Assembly: GCF_963855985.1 (NCBI RefSeq)
Contig: NC_087106.1
Span: forward strand, 7,237,001-7,301,000
DNA length: 64,000 nucleotides
Direction: 5' to 3'
From: Ostrinia nubilalis
Taxonomy: Eukaryota > Arthropoda > Insecta > Lepidoptera > Crambidae
The notes under the pieces were generated by a model. It made no database searches and was not told where the DNA came from. It saw nothing but the letters and a program-made list of their open reading frames with translations. Position numbers and translations under genes: made by a program. How positions within the stretch are numbered: position 1 is the stretch's first letter; the number at the start of each line of letters is the position of its first letter. Below, one piece after another: positions 1 through 12,201 of the stretch.

Positions 1-17
1 ACAATGGCGGCCATTGT
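1..17. promoter_or_regulatory. Palindromic Sox-type double site (candidate)
   Basis: The window opens with two ACAATGG heptamers facing each other across a CGG spacer, a perfect inverted repeat. ACAATGG/CCATTGT is the core bound by Sox HMG boxes, and inverted pairs 3-4 bp apart are the known dimer arrangement for SoxE proteins. The host gene here is itself a Sox gene, so auto- or cross-regulation is conceivable, but that is inference. A perfect 17-bp palindrome could also arise by chance or belong to a repeat cut by the window edge. Confidence 0.3.
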
Positions 18-2386
18 GCGAATTGTCTATTTAAACGCTTATTGAATATGAAGACTGATTGTGGTCATATTGTTTTAATTATATAAGATGTAAGTGTGGG
101 TCTGGGTACAGTTAGTTTGAAAATTTTCTGTTCTAAAATAAAATATAATTATCGTTATTAATTTTGACGCGTAATATAAGTAATCTAAGAGAATCCAATA
201 AAATTATGACCTCTAAGTTGTGACGTCTTACAAATAATATATATCTGCTGAAAATATTTCTCAATGTCATAAGAACAATTATTTTCACATTATTGTAGAC
301 AACACAAATGTGTCATAATATTATCAGGTTGTTTTCACCCAAATGATCTAATTCTATTTATATTAAGCCAGATAAGTAATGCAAACAATAAAGGAACAAT
401 AATTTCGGCCAAGCCATAGGTTATCGGTTATTACTTTTAGCGAATGACCAAAATATAGTCAGCGGACTATAAATCAACAATAACTTGGTGCATTATAACA
501 CTGTGAAGAATAAGACATTATTATAATGTTTAAAAATAATAATCGATTTCTAATATCGACACAGAAATGTTATACAATGTAACTTTTACTCTTTTACTCT
601 ACGGTACTTTTTCTTCTTCACGCAACATTTCAAGACTTATAATTCGTTTTTTGAAGCACCTTAGGCTACAGTTTCGACTGTTGTACCACAGACAACTCGA
701 GTCATGAAGTCTGTCTGACACTAGGCTTGTGATTGTGACGTCACCCACACGATAATCGAAAAGCCTACGTCACGTTGATAACCTTTTCGTTGATATTCGC
801 AAGATTTCTGCTTTCATTGAGTTTATGCATTTGGCTATCAAATAACTTTTGTCAAGCAAGTCCAGTCTATTCAATAATGCAGTTAATCGTCGAATCATTT
901 ACTTCAGCGTGTCCACGAGACTAATCAGATTTCGAAATAACGAAATTATGCCGTGGTTCGATTACATTGCGAAATACTCGTACCTGACTTTGTCGCCGAC
1001 TGTACGTAGTGATGTGGTGCAGAAAAGTAGAATACCGGATATTTAATATCATAACTAACTATCTAGGCGGATTATAAAAAACTATAGCTTGCAATAGTTG
1101 CAGTATTATAATTATTATGAAATGAATTTTAAGTTACTTCTAGTTACTACTTTGAATCTTGTATTTGGTGTATTCTTTTTTATTCTAGCTTTACCTATAT
1201 TTTTAAACCATGTTTTACCCGGTTATCATACCCAGTTATTTTCGGGTATACACCTATTCAAATGCGGCAAATGGGCGGAATGTAAGTGGACCAACCGACA
1301 ACACTATCCGCGCGTACATTTGAAATCGGAATGCAACGGGCGCAGTCCCGTGATTGGTTCATACAATATTCAGGGCAGCCAATCGCAGCGCGGCTGTGTC
1401 GCCAGTGCATCAAAAATTCCATCTGAATATACCAGTGTGGCGAGCACTAAAAATGATAATGCCCTAACATGGCTGGTCATACAATTTCAAATGAAGAATT
1501 CATGCGAACGTTCCGGATGTATTTTTATTGATCACAGAATCGGAGTCCAGTTTATTTATAAGGGTAATATTGGGTGAGCGGTTCTGGCTGAAATGTTTTC
1601 GTTGCAAAATGGCGGCTGTTTGAAATACAAATGGAATGTCGACGCGGGAAAATAGTTTTCGATGTCCATACAACTTGTGAAAGTGCAATTTTACTGATTG
1701 GACTATTTATTCTTAACAAGCTTGCTACTGTATTCCGTTTTATTATTTTCTTCTATTTTATGTACATTTTCGCGTACCTATTTGCTTTTGTTTTTAAGTA
1801 AATCCCTCTTTTACGTCTTGTGTACAATTACTCATCCCAAGATCTTGAGGCATGATTCATTTTTACCTAAATAAATACTCAATGCATTCTTTATTCACAA
1901 TACTGCCTCCATTCTTGACCTTAACCTGATTTAAAATGCCATCAGTTCCCCGCACGGCGGCCGCGCGACTCCCGCACGTCAATAAAAACGCAGCGGCATG
2001 ACAGACGACCGCCCTGTGAAATAGTAATGAGCATTGTGAAAAGAATTGTGTGGATGTGCCAACGACGCGACGTTGGAAGCGAAATTGAAACTTAAGCATA
2101 AATTCTAACTTCAGTTGAGTAATTGATTAAACTAAACATACTAATATTAAAACATTCAGGATGTATTTAATTTAAACTAAATTTGATTTCAAATTGATGG
2201 AAAAAAATATGAAATAATTTCGTCCAAAATGTGAGATCGAGATGGGATAAAAATTATATTATCCTATTTTAAATGCAATACGGTTATGTAGTAATACTAT
2301 TTTAAGAGATATATGTATGTCTGATAACATAAAATCTGGACATTAACTTCCTTCCGTATCAAGGGCGTACGGTGATGGTGCACACA
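18..2386. other. AT-rich non-coding DNA, probably SoxD intron or upstream region
   Basis: No convincing exon, RNA gene or bounded transposon was found. A 159-codon ORF at 1098-1577 (+) starts with a hydrophobic stretch but has no recognisable domain and is probably chance. Inside it, around 1354-1385, lie a GATTGG and a CCAATC about 25 bp apart next to a GCGCGG run, a CCAAT-box-like arrangement without further promoter evidence. Confidence 0.4.
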
Positions 2387-3144
2387 GTAAAAGAAGAACG
2401 GTCACGCCCCATACAAAAAAAACCCAGACCCGACAGAAACGAGACATACCTAAGTTTTTTTGTCATGTCTTAATTAGTTAAATTGTATATTTTTTATATT
2501 CGAAATCTATGTATAACACCAAAATATTACCCTTTGTTTTTGTTCAGGCGTTATACAAAAACTAATACAAAATGCCTATTTATCACCAAAATTGGTAAAT
2601 GCATGTACCTAAATGTCTATTACAGTTGCTATGGAATGTATCTAGGTGACCTGGAGATACAGCCGGATTATAGGTACAGGGTGGTTATACATATGGAACG
2701 ATAAGTGATCTCCCTCGATTATTTCTAAACTATACAAGATATCGAAAAACTAGTTACTGATTCTGAAAGTGCTACACGAGCTCTTTCAAATGGTACCAAT
2801 AATAGGTTACAGATTATGGAATCTGGTAACATTGAATTTTTGGATTTTGTAACTTCTCGTTTCCACCCTGTATAATCCGGCTGTATCTCCAGGTCACCTA
2901 GATACATTCCATAGCAGCTGTAATAGACATTTAGGTACATACATTTACCAATTTTGGTGATAAATATGCATTTTGTATTAGTTTTTGTATAACGCCTGAA
3001 CAAAAACAAAGGGTAATATTTTAGTGTTATACATAGATTTCGAATATAAAAAATATATAATTTAACTAATTAAGACATGACAAAAAAACTGAGGTATGTC
3101 TCGTTTCTGTCGGGCCTGGGTCACAGATGACCGTTCTTCTTTAC
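2387..3144. mobile_element. Foldback element with about 290-bp inverted arms
   Basis: Left arm 2387-2684 and right arm 2863-3144 are reverse complements with only scattered substitutions and small indels, around a 178-bp loop. Both arms contain the same blocks, for example AGAAGAACGGTCA at the outer end and GGTGACCTGGAGATACAGCC near the inner end. ORFs in the two arms therefore encode nearly the same peptide (LGDLEIQPDY); this is a by-product of the inverted repeat, not a gene. I saw no clear target-site duplication, so the superfamily is unassigned; a local inverted duplication of an older repeat is the alternative. Confidence 0.75.
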
Positions 3145-6100
3145 CGGATGTTTTTAACTCCCTACCTCGGCAGTCGACATACGGCATGAATTTAATGCTG
3201 AAGGCAATATTTTTCCCCATCATGCCTGGACTGAAAGAAAAAGATCTTGGAAGGATCATGCCGAAAATTTGACATTTTAGAAAATGGGCATATCCTCTCA
3301 AATCCTACGTCCGCGACAAGGGGCGAGCAAGACGAATAACCCAGCAGTTACCGTTGTCTCGCGTTAAGGGATTTTTTATTGTTGTCACAAATTGTGTCGG
3401 CGGCAACCCTGCTCGTGAATAGTTGATGCGCGATGATGTAGACAGCCCTAGCGACGGGTTTATTGTTGTTGCTGACTTTTCATTGGAATTGAAACCTTAT
3501 TGCAAAGGAATAAGGGTTCTAATTGTTAGTGTGGTTAACTGTACTTGCTCGCGGTGACTTTATCTGTTTCGTACAAGTTGCTACAAAGTATCTTTTGTGA
3601 ATGTATTTTAAACTTTTTAGCCAAGTGAGTAAAAAAATGTCGCCTTAACAGCGCTTCAGTCAAACAACATTGTTTTCAAATTTATAAAAATAAAAGAAAT
3701 CATACAAGTACATTGCACCTAACCAATAAAGGTCAATAATGACGTTGTTAACTATAAACTTTATTACTGTAACTTATTATTTGTCCGATATTGGTGCCGC
3801 CGTCCATTTTTTTTTTGTTTTTCGTAATTATACAATTTTTTATTTCAAATTTCCCAAACCCAAACCGACATCAAAGATCATTTTTCCGAATTTCTATCAG
3901 CGTTCGATTTCCTAGAAAGCATTCAATTTGAATTTTCATTGCAAAAATTCCCTGACATTGTCTTCAAATGATCAATTTCTTTAAAAACCTTCAAAGGTAT
4001 CATTTGAAAAGTTGTCATTCCCACAAAGGCGGTGGTTTCTTCCTAATTATATCACAATTAATTTATTCCGAAAGAGAATACCTATTAAAAAACTCATAAA
4101 AAGAATCCCTATCAGAAGCAAGGGCAATTATTTTTGCATTTGATGGAGGTTCTAATACGTCAAAGAAAATCGAATAGGGAAGGAAATCAAAGAAGTTTCA
4201 AATGTAAAAGAATGAAGTTAGGTTATTGAGTTTTGGAGTTCGGTGGGTGGATGGAAAGGCGAGAAAAGGTGAGTAGATGAATAACAGGTATTCCTGGAAA
4301 ATTTCTTTCGTAACATTTTTCTGCTGTGTCTCAAAATAAATAAGTAAATATCTTTTAATAAGTTTCAGTGCTTAAACTGCAGTAAAAAAAAAGATTTTCT
4401 TTATTAAGGATAACCAACGAATCTTATACCATAATAATACTTACATTCAGTACATCAGTGTAAGAAACACCACTAAAATTAAATTACAAGCTGCCTGATA
4501 ACATTCAAATGTGAGTGTTTTCGTAGTTTCTTAGACAATTCAATAGCAGTTTTGTCTGAAGTTTTCCATCACCTTAAATCTTTTTAATCTGGGTTACGCA
4601 ATAATATGTCACAAAATCACTAAAAGTATCTAGTAGCAGTAGTAGTAAACCAGACTAGAGCCCATAATATAGAACAGTCATGGAAAATCTTATCGTGCTT
4701 TTCATAACTGATCCTAATAACAATTTGTACGGAACCCTGTCGCCGACTCGCTTACAACCTGTTTATGAGGCCGTCAGGTGGCGCGGGTGCCGACAGCAGC
4801 TTTACAAAATTACTTTTTTAAACTTGTCACGTATAGGTATACATACAGGGTGTTTGTTTTTTGATCAGAACTGAAATGTGGATTTAATAAATATTGGCAT
4901 TTCAATGTTAACTACCAAAAATAGCAATCTGATATTTTTTTTGGATTCATGTTAAGGTTTTAGAAAATTTATAGTCACATAATAAATGAATAATCCCGGT
5001 AATATTGAAAGCGTACTTTCAAAATATCATTTAAATTTTTTTGCTATTAAAATTATTTAATCACATTTAACCCTTAAATATAGTTAATGGCTTTCGTTAC
5101 ATTTAAACTTGAATTTTTATACTTATAAATTATTTAAAAATGTAGATTTTTTGGCATTAAATATTAAATAAATAAATGTAGGGACTAATTTAAACATTAT
5201 AAAACTGCACTATATTTAAAATCGTGTTCTACAAGCTAAAATTTACATGTTCCGCGTGCATACAGAGCGGCCTGTATAATGTCAGCTCAACCCTTGGCAT
5301 CCATTTTAATGACACCACCCCTGCAGCAGACAACCCTTAAGGGACCCGATTTGCATCCTTCTGTTTACTAAATCTTAAAAGTAACTTTTGTTTATACAAT
5401 GACCAGGCGTGCGGTGCATAAAGGCAATCGTGTAATGCGAGAAAAAACTAATCTATCTCTACTTCATCTTTTATTATGTATTTATAAACGAGGCAGTTTG
5501 GATGGATTGACGTTTCTTAAGCATTAACGTAAAAATACCAGACTAATGAAATTTTACAATGTTCTAGCTTACCTAAGCTACATTCTAGAATAGAATAAAG
5601 CGATTTGCTAGGTTAATTTATCGAAATACATGCGGTTGAAGTCACAAATCCTACATTGATTACCTCCTGATAGGCCCTTTCACCCTGTATTACTTAAAAA
5701 ACTAACAAAACATTCGCTTCAAAAACACATCACTAATGAAAAGAATCGATTGGGTCATCCGAGTCGGAATAATCGGATGATTCGATCTCCAAATCGAGTG
5801 GTAGCCGATTGCTCTATTAGTTCCCCTCTCCCCTCATAAGTAACTTACTAGTTAATGTCACTAATGTATTGTTTTAGGGGAGTTTAGTGGACAATAGAGT
5901 TCAAATTAGAGTTGAAAAGGCAACACATTTTATACCTAACTTATATTTTTTTTTATATCGCCTTTTTTACACGTTTTTATGCAGCAGACAGAAGTATTTG
6001 ACCGCAATCACACCTTATGCTAAGTGAAAAGCAATCTAGGGTGCTAAATACTTGCTTAGTAAAAAACTATCCCTCTAGCCTTTTGATAATTTGTTTTTGT

Positions 6101-7386
6101 ATCACCAGCAGACTTACATGATTTGATGTCGGAAACCCTAAAAATATTCTAGAAAAAATAATACTAACGTAATGGTAAAAAAAATTAATCATTTTAAAAT
6201 CGCACCTTTATTCTTTACATTTACGTTAGTGTTCACATTACACCACGCCACGCTTCAGCAGTACCGAATGAATTACCTACAGTCAACAAAACATACTATA
6301 CAATTTTATTGCAAAATAGCCCCTATTATTTACTACTTAAGATACCAGTGTTTGCTTGACATGCCGTCTATGATTTATGCTATCGGTATAACAATAGCAC
6401 AAAAATATCAAGTGACAATATCACTGAACAGGAAAATAAAGCACAACACTATTGAGTGACAGGACGAGTGTTGCACGATCGATACCACTTTTATTTCGGC
6501 ATCGTATTGGCTTAATACAAACAAGTGTAGTAGTATCAGTAGGTGTGTTACATAAAATAGGTACTGGCTGGGGACAAAAATAAAACCTCGGGTGACAAGA
6601 GAAAAAATGAAAAAAAAAAAACACGATAGTTTTGTAAACTTCTATTTTTAAAATTAGTAAGTATTTAAAAAACTTACAGTCAAAAGAACCTGGCTGGTTA
6701 TCTTTCCAATTTTTTTTTTCTATAAGCAACTTGAAATTAGACCTAAAATGTGATGATTAGATTATCAAAAACTAGAAAAGTGCAAAAATCGGCGTTAGAC
6801 CTATAATAGAGTACGGTTAAAAATATAGCAATAATAAACCAAACGTTACAATAATAATAAAGAACACAGTGAAAATGAACTGACTCTACTGAACCCATAC
6901 AACTCTATTGTATTGGAGTTCGCAACGCGGTTTTTGTACAATACAACACACGTTAATTTAAGGTGCGGCATTTTGATATAGTTAGCTAAATTCTGCGAGG
7001 GCACGTTAATATTGACAAGGCGAGTGCAATCGAATGTGTTGATTGTCATTTTGACAATACTGAAAAAGGTTTCTCCTGTAGATATTAATTTGTTCGCTGC
7101 ACAGTCGGAAGTAAAAAAGTGACTTAATAATAATGGTCATTTTCTTATATTTAATGGATTTTGAACTATTAACAAATGGGGAATTATAAAACGAGCGACT
7201 AAAAAAAAACTTTGCGACTGATGATGGCATACTGTTTTAATACCTTGAGCGGTATGAATTTGAGTAAGCGAAAAATTTACCAAACTAACGACGAATATTG
7301 ATCAATAATAAAATCCAGAACGAGCTTACAAAATGTGGGTTTTGATTATTACATTTCAGACATAAAAATACTATCCGGGCGACTAA
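3145..7386. other. Non-coding AT-rich stretch
   Basis: No supported gene. Small ORFs at 4680, 6172 and 6421 show no domain and have the composition of their surroundings. Isolated CAGGGTG/CACCCTG motifs followed or preceded by TA (about 4846, 5682) look like ends of old repeats but have no partner that I could match. Confidence 0.4.
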
Positions 7387-8345
7387 ATTACTAAGTGAGC
7401 GACTAGAAATACAGAGAGGGCAACTTTAATATGAAGATACATTAGATTTTTCTAATTGAGGTTTAACTGAACGAACTACAAAAAAGTTAATTCTAAGCAA
7501 AGTTTTGTGAGCTGCTTTATTAATGATTTATTGGTTACTGATATTATATTTGAGGTCTCATGTTTTTTATTTTGATACGCTTTATTAATGAAAACTACAG
7601 ATTGTTACAGCGCGCGAATTCGAATGGGGGCGGGGCGACTGTCCCAAATTTTTAACAAAATATGTATGCAAACACGTTTTGGGTCTAGCAATTCGGCTCA
7701 AACTAACAACACCGCCACTGGAAGCAAAACTGATACCTATTGGACAAAAAAGAAAACGAGGCCGGCCCGCTAAGTCCAAGCCAGCACTTATCATACAGTG
7801 ACGATGAGTAGGTAGAGCTCCTCAATCCTCATAGGTACCAATCAATGAACCTTATTAATAAGATTACTTTTTTTTTGGGTTGACAGAAGCGACTTATTTT
7901 TTTTTTTTTTTTGTTGATTCGATTTAAGAAAATACAAATTTATTCATTCATTTTTCGTAATACATTGTTTCATTTGATTACCTACCCTTAAATTTTAATG
8001 ATTTATTTTTTTCGCTACTAGAATAGTGTTCCGTCAAATATTTATTTCATAAGATCATTTTTTATTTAAATGTGGGCTCATAATACGCTGCTCATAATAG
8101 TATTTTTCAAAGTAGTTTTTGCATTCGAACCACTTCATTAAAGTTAAAAATACCGCTCAGTATAAAAAAAGCATTTGCCAAATATTGAAAAAAATGCAGG
8201 ACCTAACGTTGACACTCAATCAAATATTAGGTCGCTCAAATATTATGAAGCTTCTCATTTTGTATTTTAGGGAACTCAATTTTTTTTTGTAAGTTGCTAT
8301 TCTTTTGATTTTTCGTCACTCGCACTCAGTCGCTCACTTAGTAAT
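7387..8345. repeat. Segment bounded by an 18-bp inverted repeat with GAGCGACT motifs
   Basis: ATTACTAAGTGAGCGACT at 7387-7404 recurs as its exact reverse complement at 8328-8345. Further GAGCGAC or GTCGCTC words occur at 7193 and 8231. The spacing of about 960 bp and the extra copies inside and outside suggest a decayed inverted-repeat element, but no duplication of flanking DNA was seen and the interior has no transposase. Short ORFs at 7585-7794 on both strands are shadows of a modestly GC-rich patch. Confidence 0.35.
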
Positions 8346-8798
8346 TCTTTAGCCCACATTAATTATTTTTGACACTTACAACATAAATTTACAGTCACTC
8401 GTTTAAATACTACCCTTAACAAATTCATACGTTTGTTCAACATTCCAAAAATGCTCTACGTCATGAAATTTAATGATATTTGTTATAATTAGGCACCTAA
8501 GTTTTAAGAATATTATTGCACTTTCTTTAATTGTTATAGGACAATTTAATTACCGCACACTTTTTCGTCAAACACACTGCACTGATATTATAAAAGATAT
8601 CCCAATCAGACGAGTGAAAAATGAAGGTTTCGTTTTTTTGACAAATATCGAAGTTAATGAGTTCCAATTATTTTTTGGACGCAATGCCGAGCCGAGAAAG
8701 TAGTTCGGTATAAAGGAAAATTTATAACAACAGCATTGTATGTTAACACGTGTAACGGTCAGCGAAATCTGAACGCGTGTCTCCATCTTGTTTTGTTG

Positions 8799-9254
8799 TA
8801 CAGTCAGCGTCAAATAGTTCGTCATACCTAAAGTCTGCAAAGTTAACAACACAACCTTATTGGATATGGATACTGTTTATCTGAAATAAATGATATTATT
8901 ATTATGTTTGTACGCTTTGGAGCTCACGGGTCAAAAGTGGCCCGGTCCTTTATAAGGCTTGCGTGGGGATACAGATCCAACACGTAGAGGCCGTTTTAAG
9001 CGCAAAATAATCGACAAAAGTGAAAGTGGTGCACATGCTGGATCTATCATGGGATGTAGCCAGAGACCATCCCCAGCCTGTGCACAGGAGCTATTGCAGT
9101 TATTGGTGAATAGACTAGGGTTATGGATGAAGGATGGATGGACTGGTTACTGGGCTATGGATGGAGACTATTATTATTATTCAAATTGTAACACAAACGT
9201 GTTGCGAACTTTTTGGCTTCTTTGGGTGTCACGAACTATTTGATGTTGACTGTA
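8799..9254. repeat. Inverted-repeat element with TACAGTCAGCGTC ends
   Basis: The left end (8799-8857) begins TACAGTCAGCGTCAAATAG. The right end (9185-9254) is its diverged reverse complement, ending GTTGACTGTA. The arms share about 60 bp, including the words CAAATAGTTCGT and CCCAAAG. The roughly 330-bp interior has a (TTA)n stretch and no coding sequence; ORFs at 8959 and 9213 merely run through it. Related single arms occur at about 46965-47033 and 49124-49215, so this is an interspersed family. Confidence 0.6.
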
Positions 9255-12056
9255 CCTTTGGGCGCCATTTTAGCAAAATACAGTCTTACGCGTGATTATG
9301 AGTTTTTAAGGTTGTCATTTTTAAGTGTCAGCGAGCTAGTTTTAGTAGATAGGTACCATTATGTCACGGACTTTAGTCTTTTTTTGTCTTTCCTCGACGA
9401 AGTTAAAGGTCGTCTTCCCTCCAGTCAGTGCAACGCGAATAACACTTAACAAACAAAGATCCATTTTGTTTGAAGTTTTTTGACCCAATATTATAATAAC
9501 CAAGACTTTGAATAGTCCTAGCCTGCGTGAAGTACTACTAGGTATTCACTATTTTATTCAAGTGCACCTAAAAACTAAAAGAGCATCTCCAGTATTTACA
9601 AACCGAACTCGCTCTTATCAAAGCGGGCATGCTCACAAACAGAATTTACAGAATAGTTGCAAAGAGTGGGGTTACGTCATAACATCTTGGAAGCCGCGGA
9701 CCGGCGTATTAATAATGCAGGCCCGTACTCAGTACTTTTGGTGCGGGATGTAACAAGGATGTTTAGTTTTGAGATATTAGAGCGATAGTGTTATAGTTTT
9801 TGATGCTAATACACTGTACGTAAAGGTTTAAGACACTACTAAATAATAGCGCTCTAATAAATCTAATTAAATAGAAGACAGTTGACAGAAAGAATACTTA
9901 GTTGCAAAGAGTGGGGTTGATTTTTATGTTATAACGATTTCCTATAGATACTAGTGCTTAAAAAAACAACAACTTCTTATCGAACACATCCTATACAGAT
10001 ATTTATAGTAATTCAGCACCATAATCGCTTCCTAGGTTATAATATTGGATACAGAATTTTCATGTAAAACATATTCCATTTTTCTTGACTTTTCGTGTAA
10101 GGAGAGCTTAATAAAATACTGTTTAAATACTGTAGTGTTACAAACCATGTGTACGCACAGCGTATAAATTAGTTACACGTTTTAACCGAATCAACTTTGC
10201 GATTCATATTAGTGCTTAAACTGCATAGAATGTAACTCTACCTTACGTTAAACCGTTTGAGTTCACATAGTACCGTGGCGCGACAAAGTAACTCGCTAGG
10301 GCTACATAATCGTTTGTTGATATGTCCTCTGATGCAAGTGCGCTTGTTTTTGTGCTATCCGCCATCGATCTGTTTGTCAGTTTTTACGAACAATGTACAG
10401 TCAGCACTATGTTTAAGTGTACAGTTTTGAACTGTATGTCCTAAACTGTATTCTCTGCAAAAGTGTATCTATTATTGATGTTGATTATACTTGTAACGGT
10501 TGTGTACGCGTCAACTGTTACATTGTATTGTATTTGTCGTAAAATGCGTATGAATCGGTAAACAATGAGATAAATAATCCGCTTTGAATTGCAGATACAG
10601 TGATTGTTAGATAAGTCTTTATTATTATGTATGTATAAAGTATGTACACATTATATTTTTATATGAAATATTTCCTTAGGGTTCATCCTCAGTTCCCAGT
10701 TAGATAATCCATTTAACTAAGACCTATCCTTTTTATGGGACTGCATCCAATACAGGGGTCAACATAATAATATCACTGTCATGATAACTAATAGCAATTA
10801 AATGTACCTAAGCAAGATTTTATACCATCAAACTACATGTAAATAGACTGAAATCCAAGTAGTGTTATTTGTATCCTTAAATAACACACACACACAAACA
10901 GATAAAAGATCCTAAAATTAAACTATTTATCTATTTTTATTAGTTTACTAAACTTTGATTATGCGTTATAGTTTTTTAATCCTAATTTTTATGACCCAAA
11001 TCGCAACCTCGCTTGTTTTATGCGAAAATTATGCATGTGTTTGAACAAACATAATGCAAGATATTCTCTGCCAATAATGCTAAATATATCTTAGCTTCTC
11101 TTGGCACCACAAAAGATAGACTATTAATTATTACAAAACATAGTTAGCATCGCGATTGTGCCATAGATAATTATTTAATACATATAAATTCATTAATTAA
11201 TAATTCCAAACATCTTAATGCCATATTTTATGACATAATGTATTCACAGGTGATTCGTTTGAGATTCATTAATTTGTTGGTTTTGAATTAAAATTAATTT
11301 TAACCAATAGAACTTTGTATATTTTTTTGTATTTTATTAATTAGTATAATATACACTTCAAATTTTATTCTCAAAGTAATAATTTGTATACGATACTATC
11401 TTTAAACTTTAATCACTCGAAACATATTTTAAATCCTATACTACAAAAGTTTTTTTTTAATTAAAAGGAATCGCCAATTTATTCATAAATGTGTTGTTCA
11501 AAGTTTGTTACTTATTTTTTACAAACGAAAATCATTGCGGAAGACAAAAATGATGACGAAAATACGTATACAATAAGTCCAATTCTACAAACGTATTTCT
11601 CATGAAAATAATATAATATCTAAATTGCATTACACATATCCAAGAATATTGCATCACATTTATTATCCATATAAAATCTCCACTTCAAATCATCATAACG
11701 GTAGATAAAAATACTGCTTATTATGTTTTGCCCCTTCTAAAAGATCTTCTCAATTAAAGGAACAGTTATACTAAACTGACCATTTTCCTTTGACCTAGCA
11801 ACCGTTAGCTTCACTACCCCTAGCCGTTGAGAGAAAATGCTTTAAATTACTTCATTATTCTATATTTAATTTTATGCCATTAACTGATCTTCATCCCTTT
11901 ATAGTATTTCACCACGGTTTGATTTTATGAAATTCATCCTTTTTCCACCCCCTTTATGACTAAACGCAGCCCTTTTGTCAAGAAAAAAACTTTCTCTTCT
12001 AAAAGATTCAAAGTTGTTTAAAAACCCGATAACTTAACCATTTTCTCTTGACCCAG
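9255..12056. other. Non-coding DNA upstream of the SoxD exon
   Basis: AT-rich, with no gene or bounded transposon. The 20-mer TAGTTGCAAAGAGTGGGGTT occurs twice in direct orientation, at 9654-9673 and 9899-9918. A short CA repeat lies near 10886-10896. The run into 12056 ends in a pyrimidine-rich tract and CAG, the acceptor of the following exon. Confidence 0.4.
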
Positions 12057-12201
12057 CGACCGGAGGGGCGTACTCGACGCGGCGGCTCTGCAAGCGCTGG
12101 CTGGCGAGAGCGTGCTGGAGAAAGAGAGGCAGCTGTCCGAGATGATTCTTCAGCTTCAGATGGTGAGAGAGCAGCTATTGGCGCAGCAGGAGCATGCTAA
12201 G
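12057..12201 (+). CDS. SoxD: Internal exon of a SoxD transcription factor (coiled-coil segment)
   Basis: This 145-bp exon follows a TTTTCTCTTGACCCAG acceptor and is followed by a consensus donor, AAG|GTAAGT. In the open frame starting at 12058 it encodes 48 residues with no stop. The core reads ESVLEKERQLSEMILQLQMV followed by REQLLAQQEHAK. SOX5/SOX6 carry the closely similar ES-EKERQL-MI-QL-REQLLA at the start of their leucine-zipper/Q-box coiled coil, which mediates SoxD dimerisation. The exon enters in phase 2 (one base completes a codon) and leaves in phase 0. It is much more GC-rich than its surroundings, as expected of real coding DNA in an AT-rich intron. SoxD proteins are HMG-box regulators lacking their own activation domain; the HMG box should lie in later exons beyond this window. 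It is one piece of a gene, so start and stop codons are not expected here. Confidence 0.85.

Noticed and set aside
1098..1577. 159-codon ORF with a hydrophobic N terminus
   Set aside because: No recognisable domain, no splice or poly(A) context, and composition like its surroundings; probably chance or repeat-derived.
2483..3009. Two ORFs encoding nearly the same peptide on opposite strands
   Set aside because: Explained by the long inverted repeat 2387-3144, not by duplicated genes.
3178..3271. Plus-strand open stretch with MNLMLKAIFFPIMPG and KDLGRIMPKI
   Set aside because: Protein-like in appearance but only about 30 codons, with no family recognised; too short to call.
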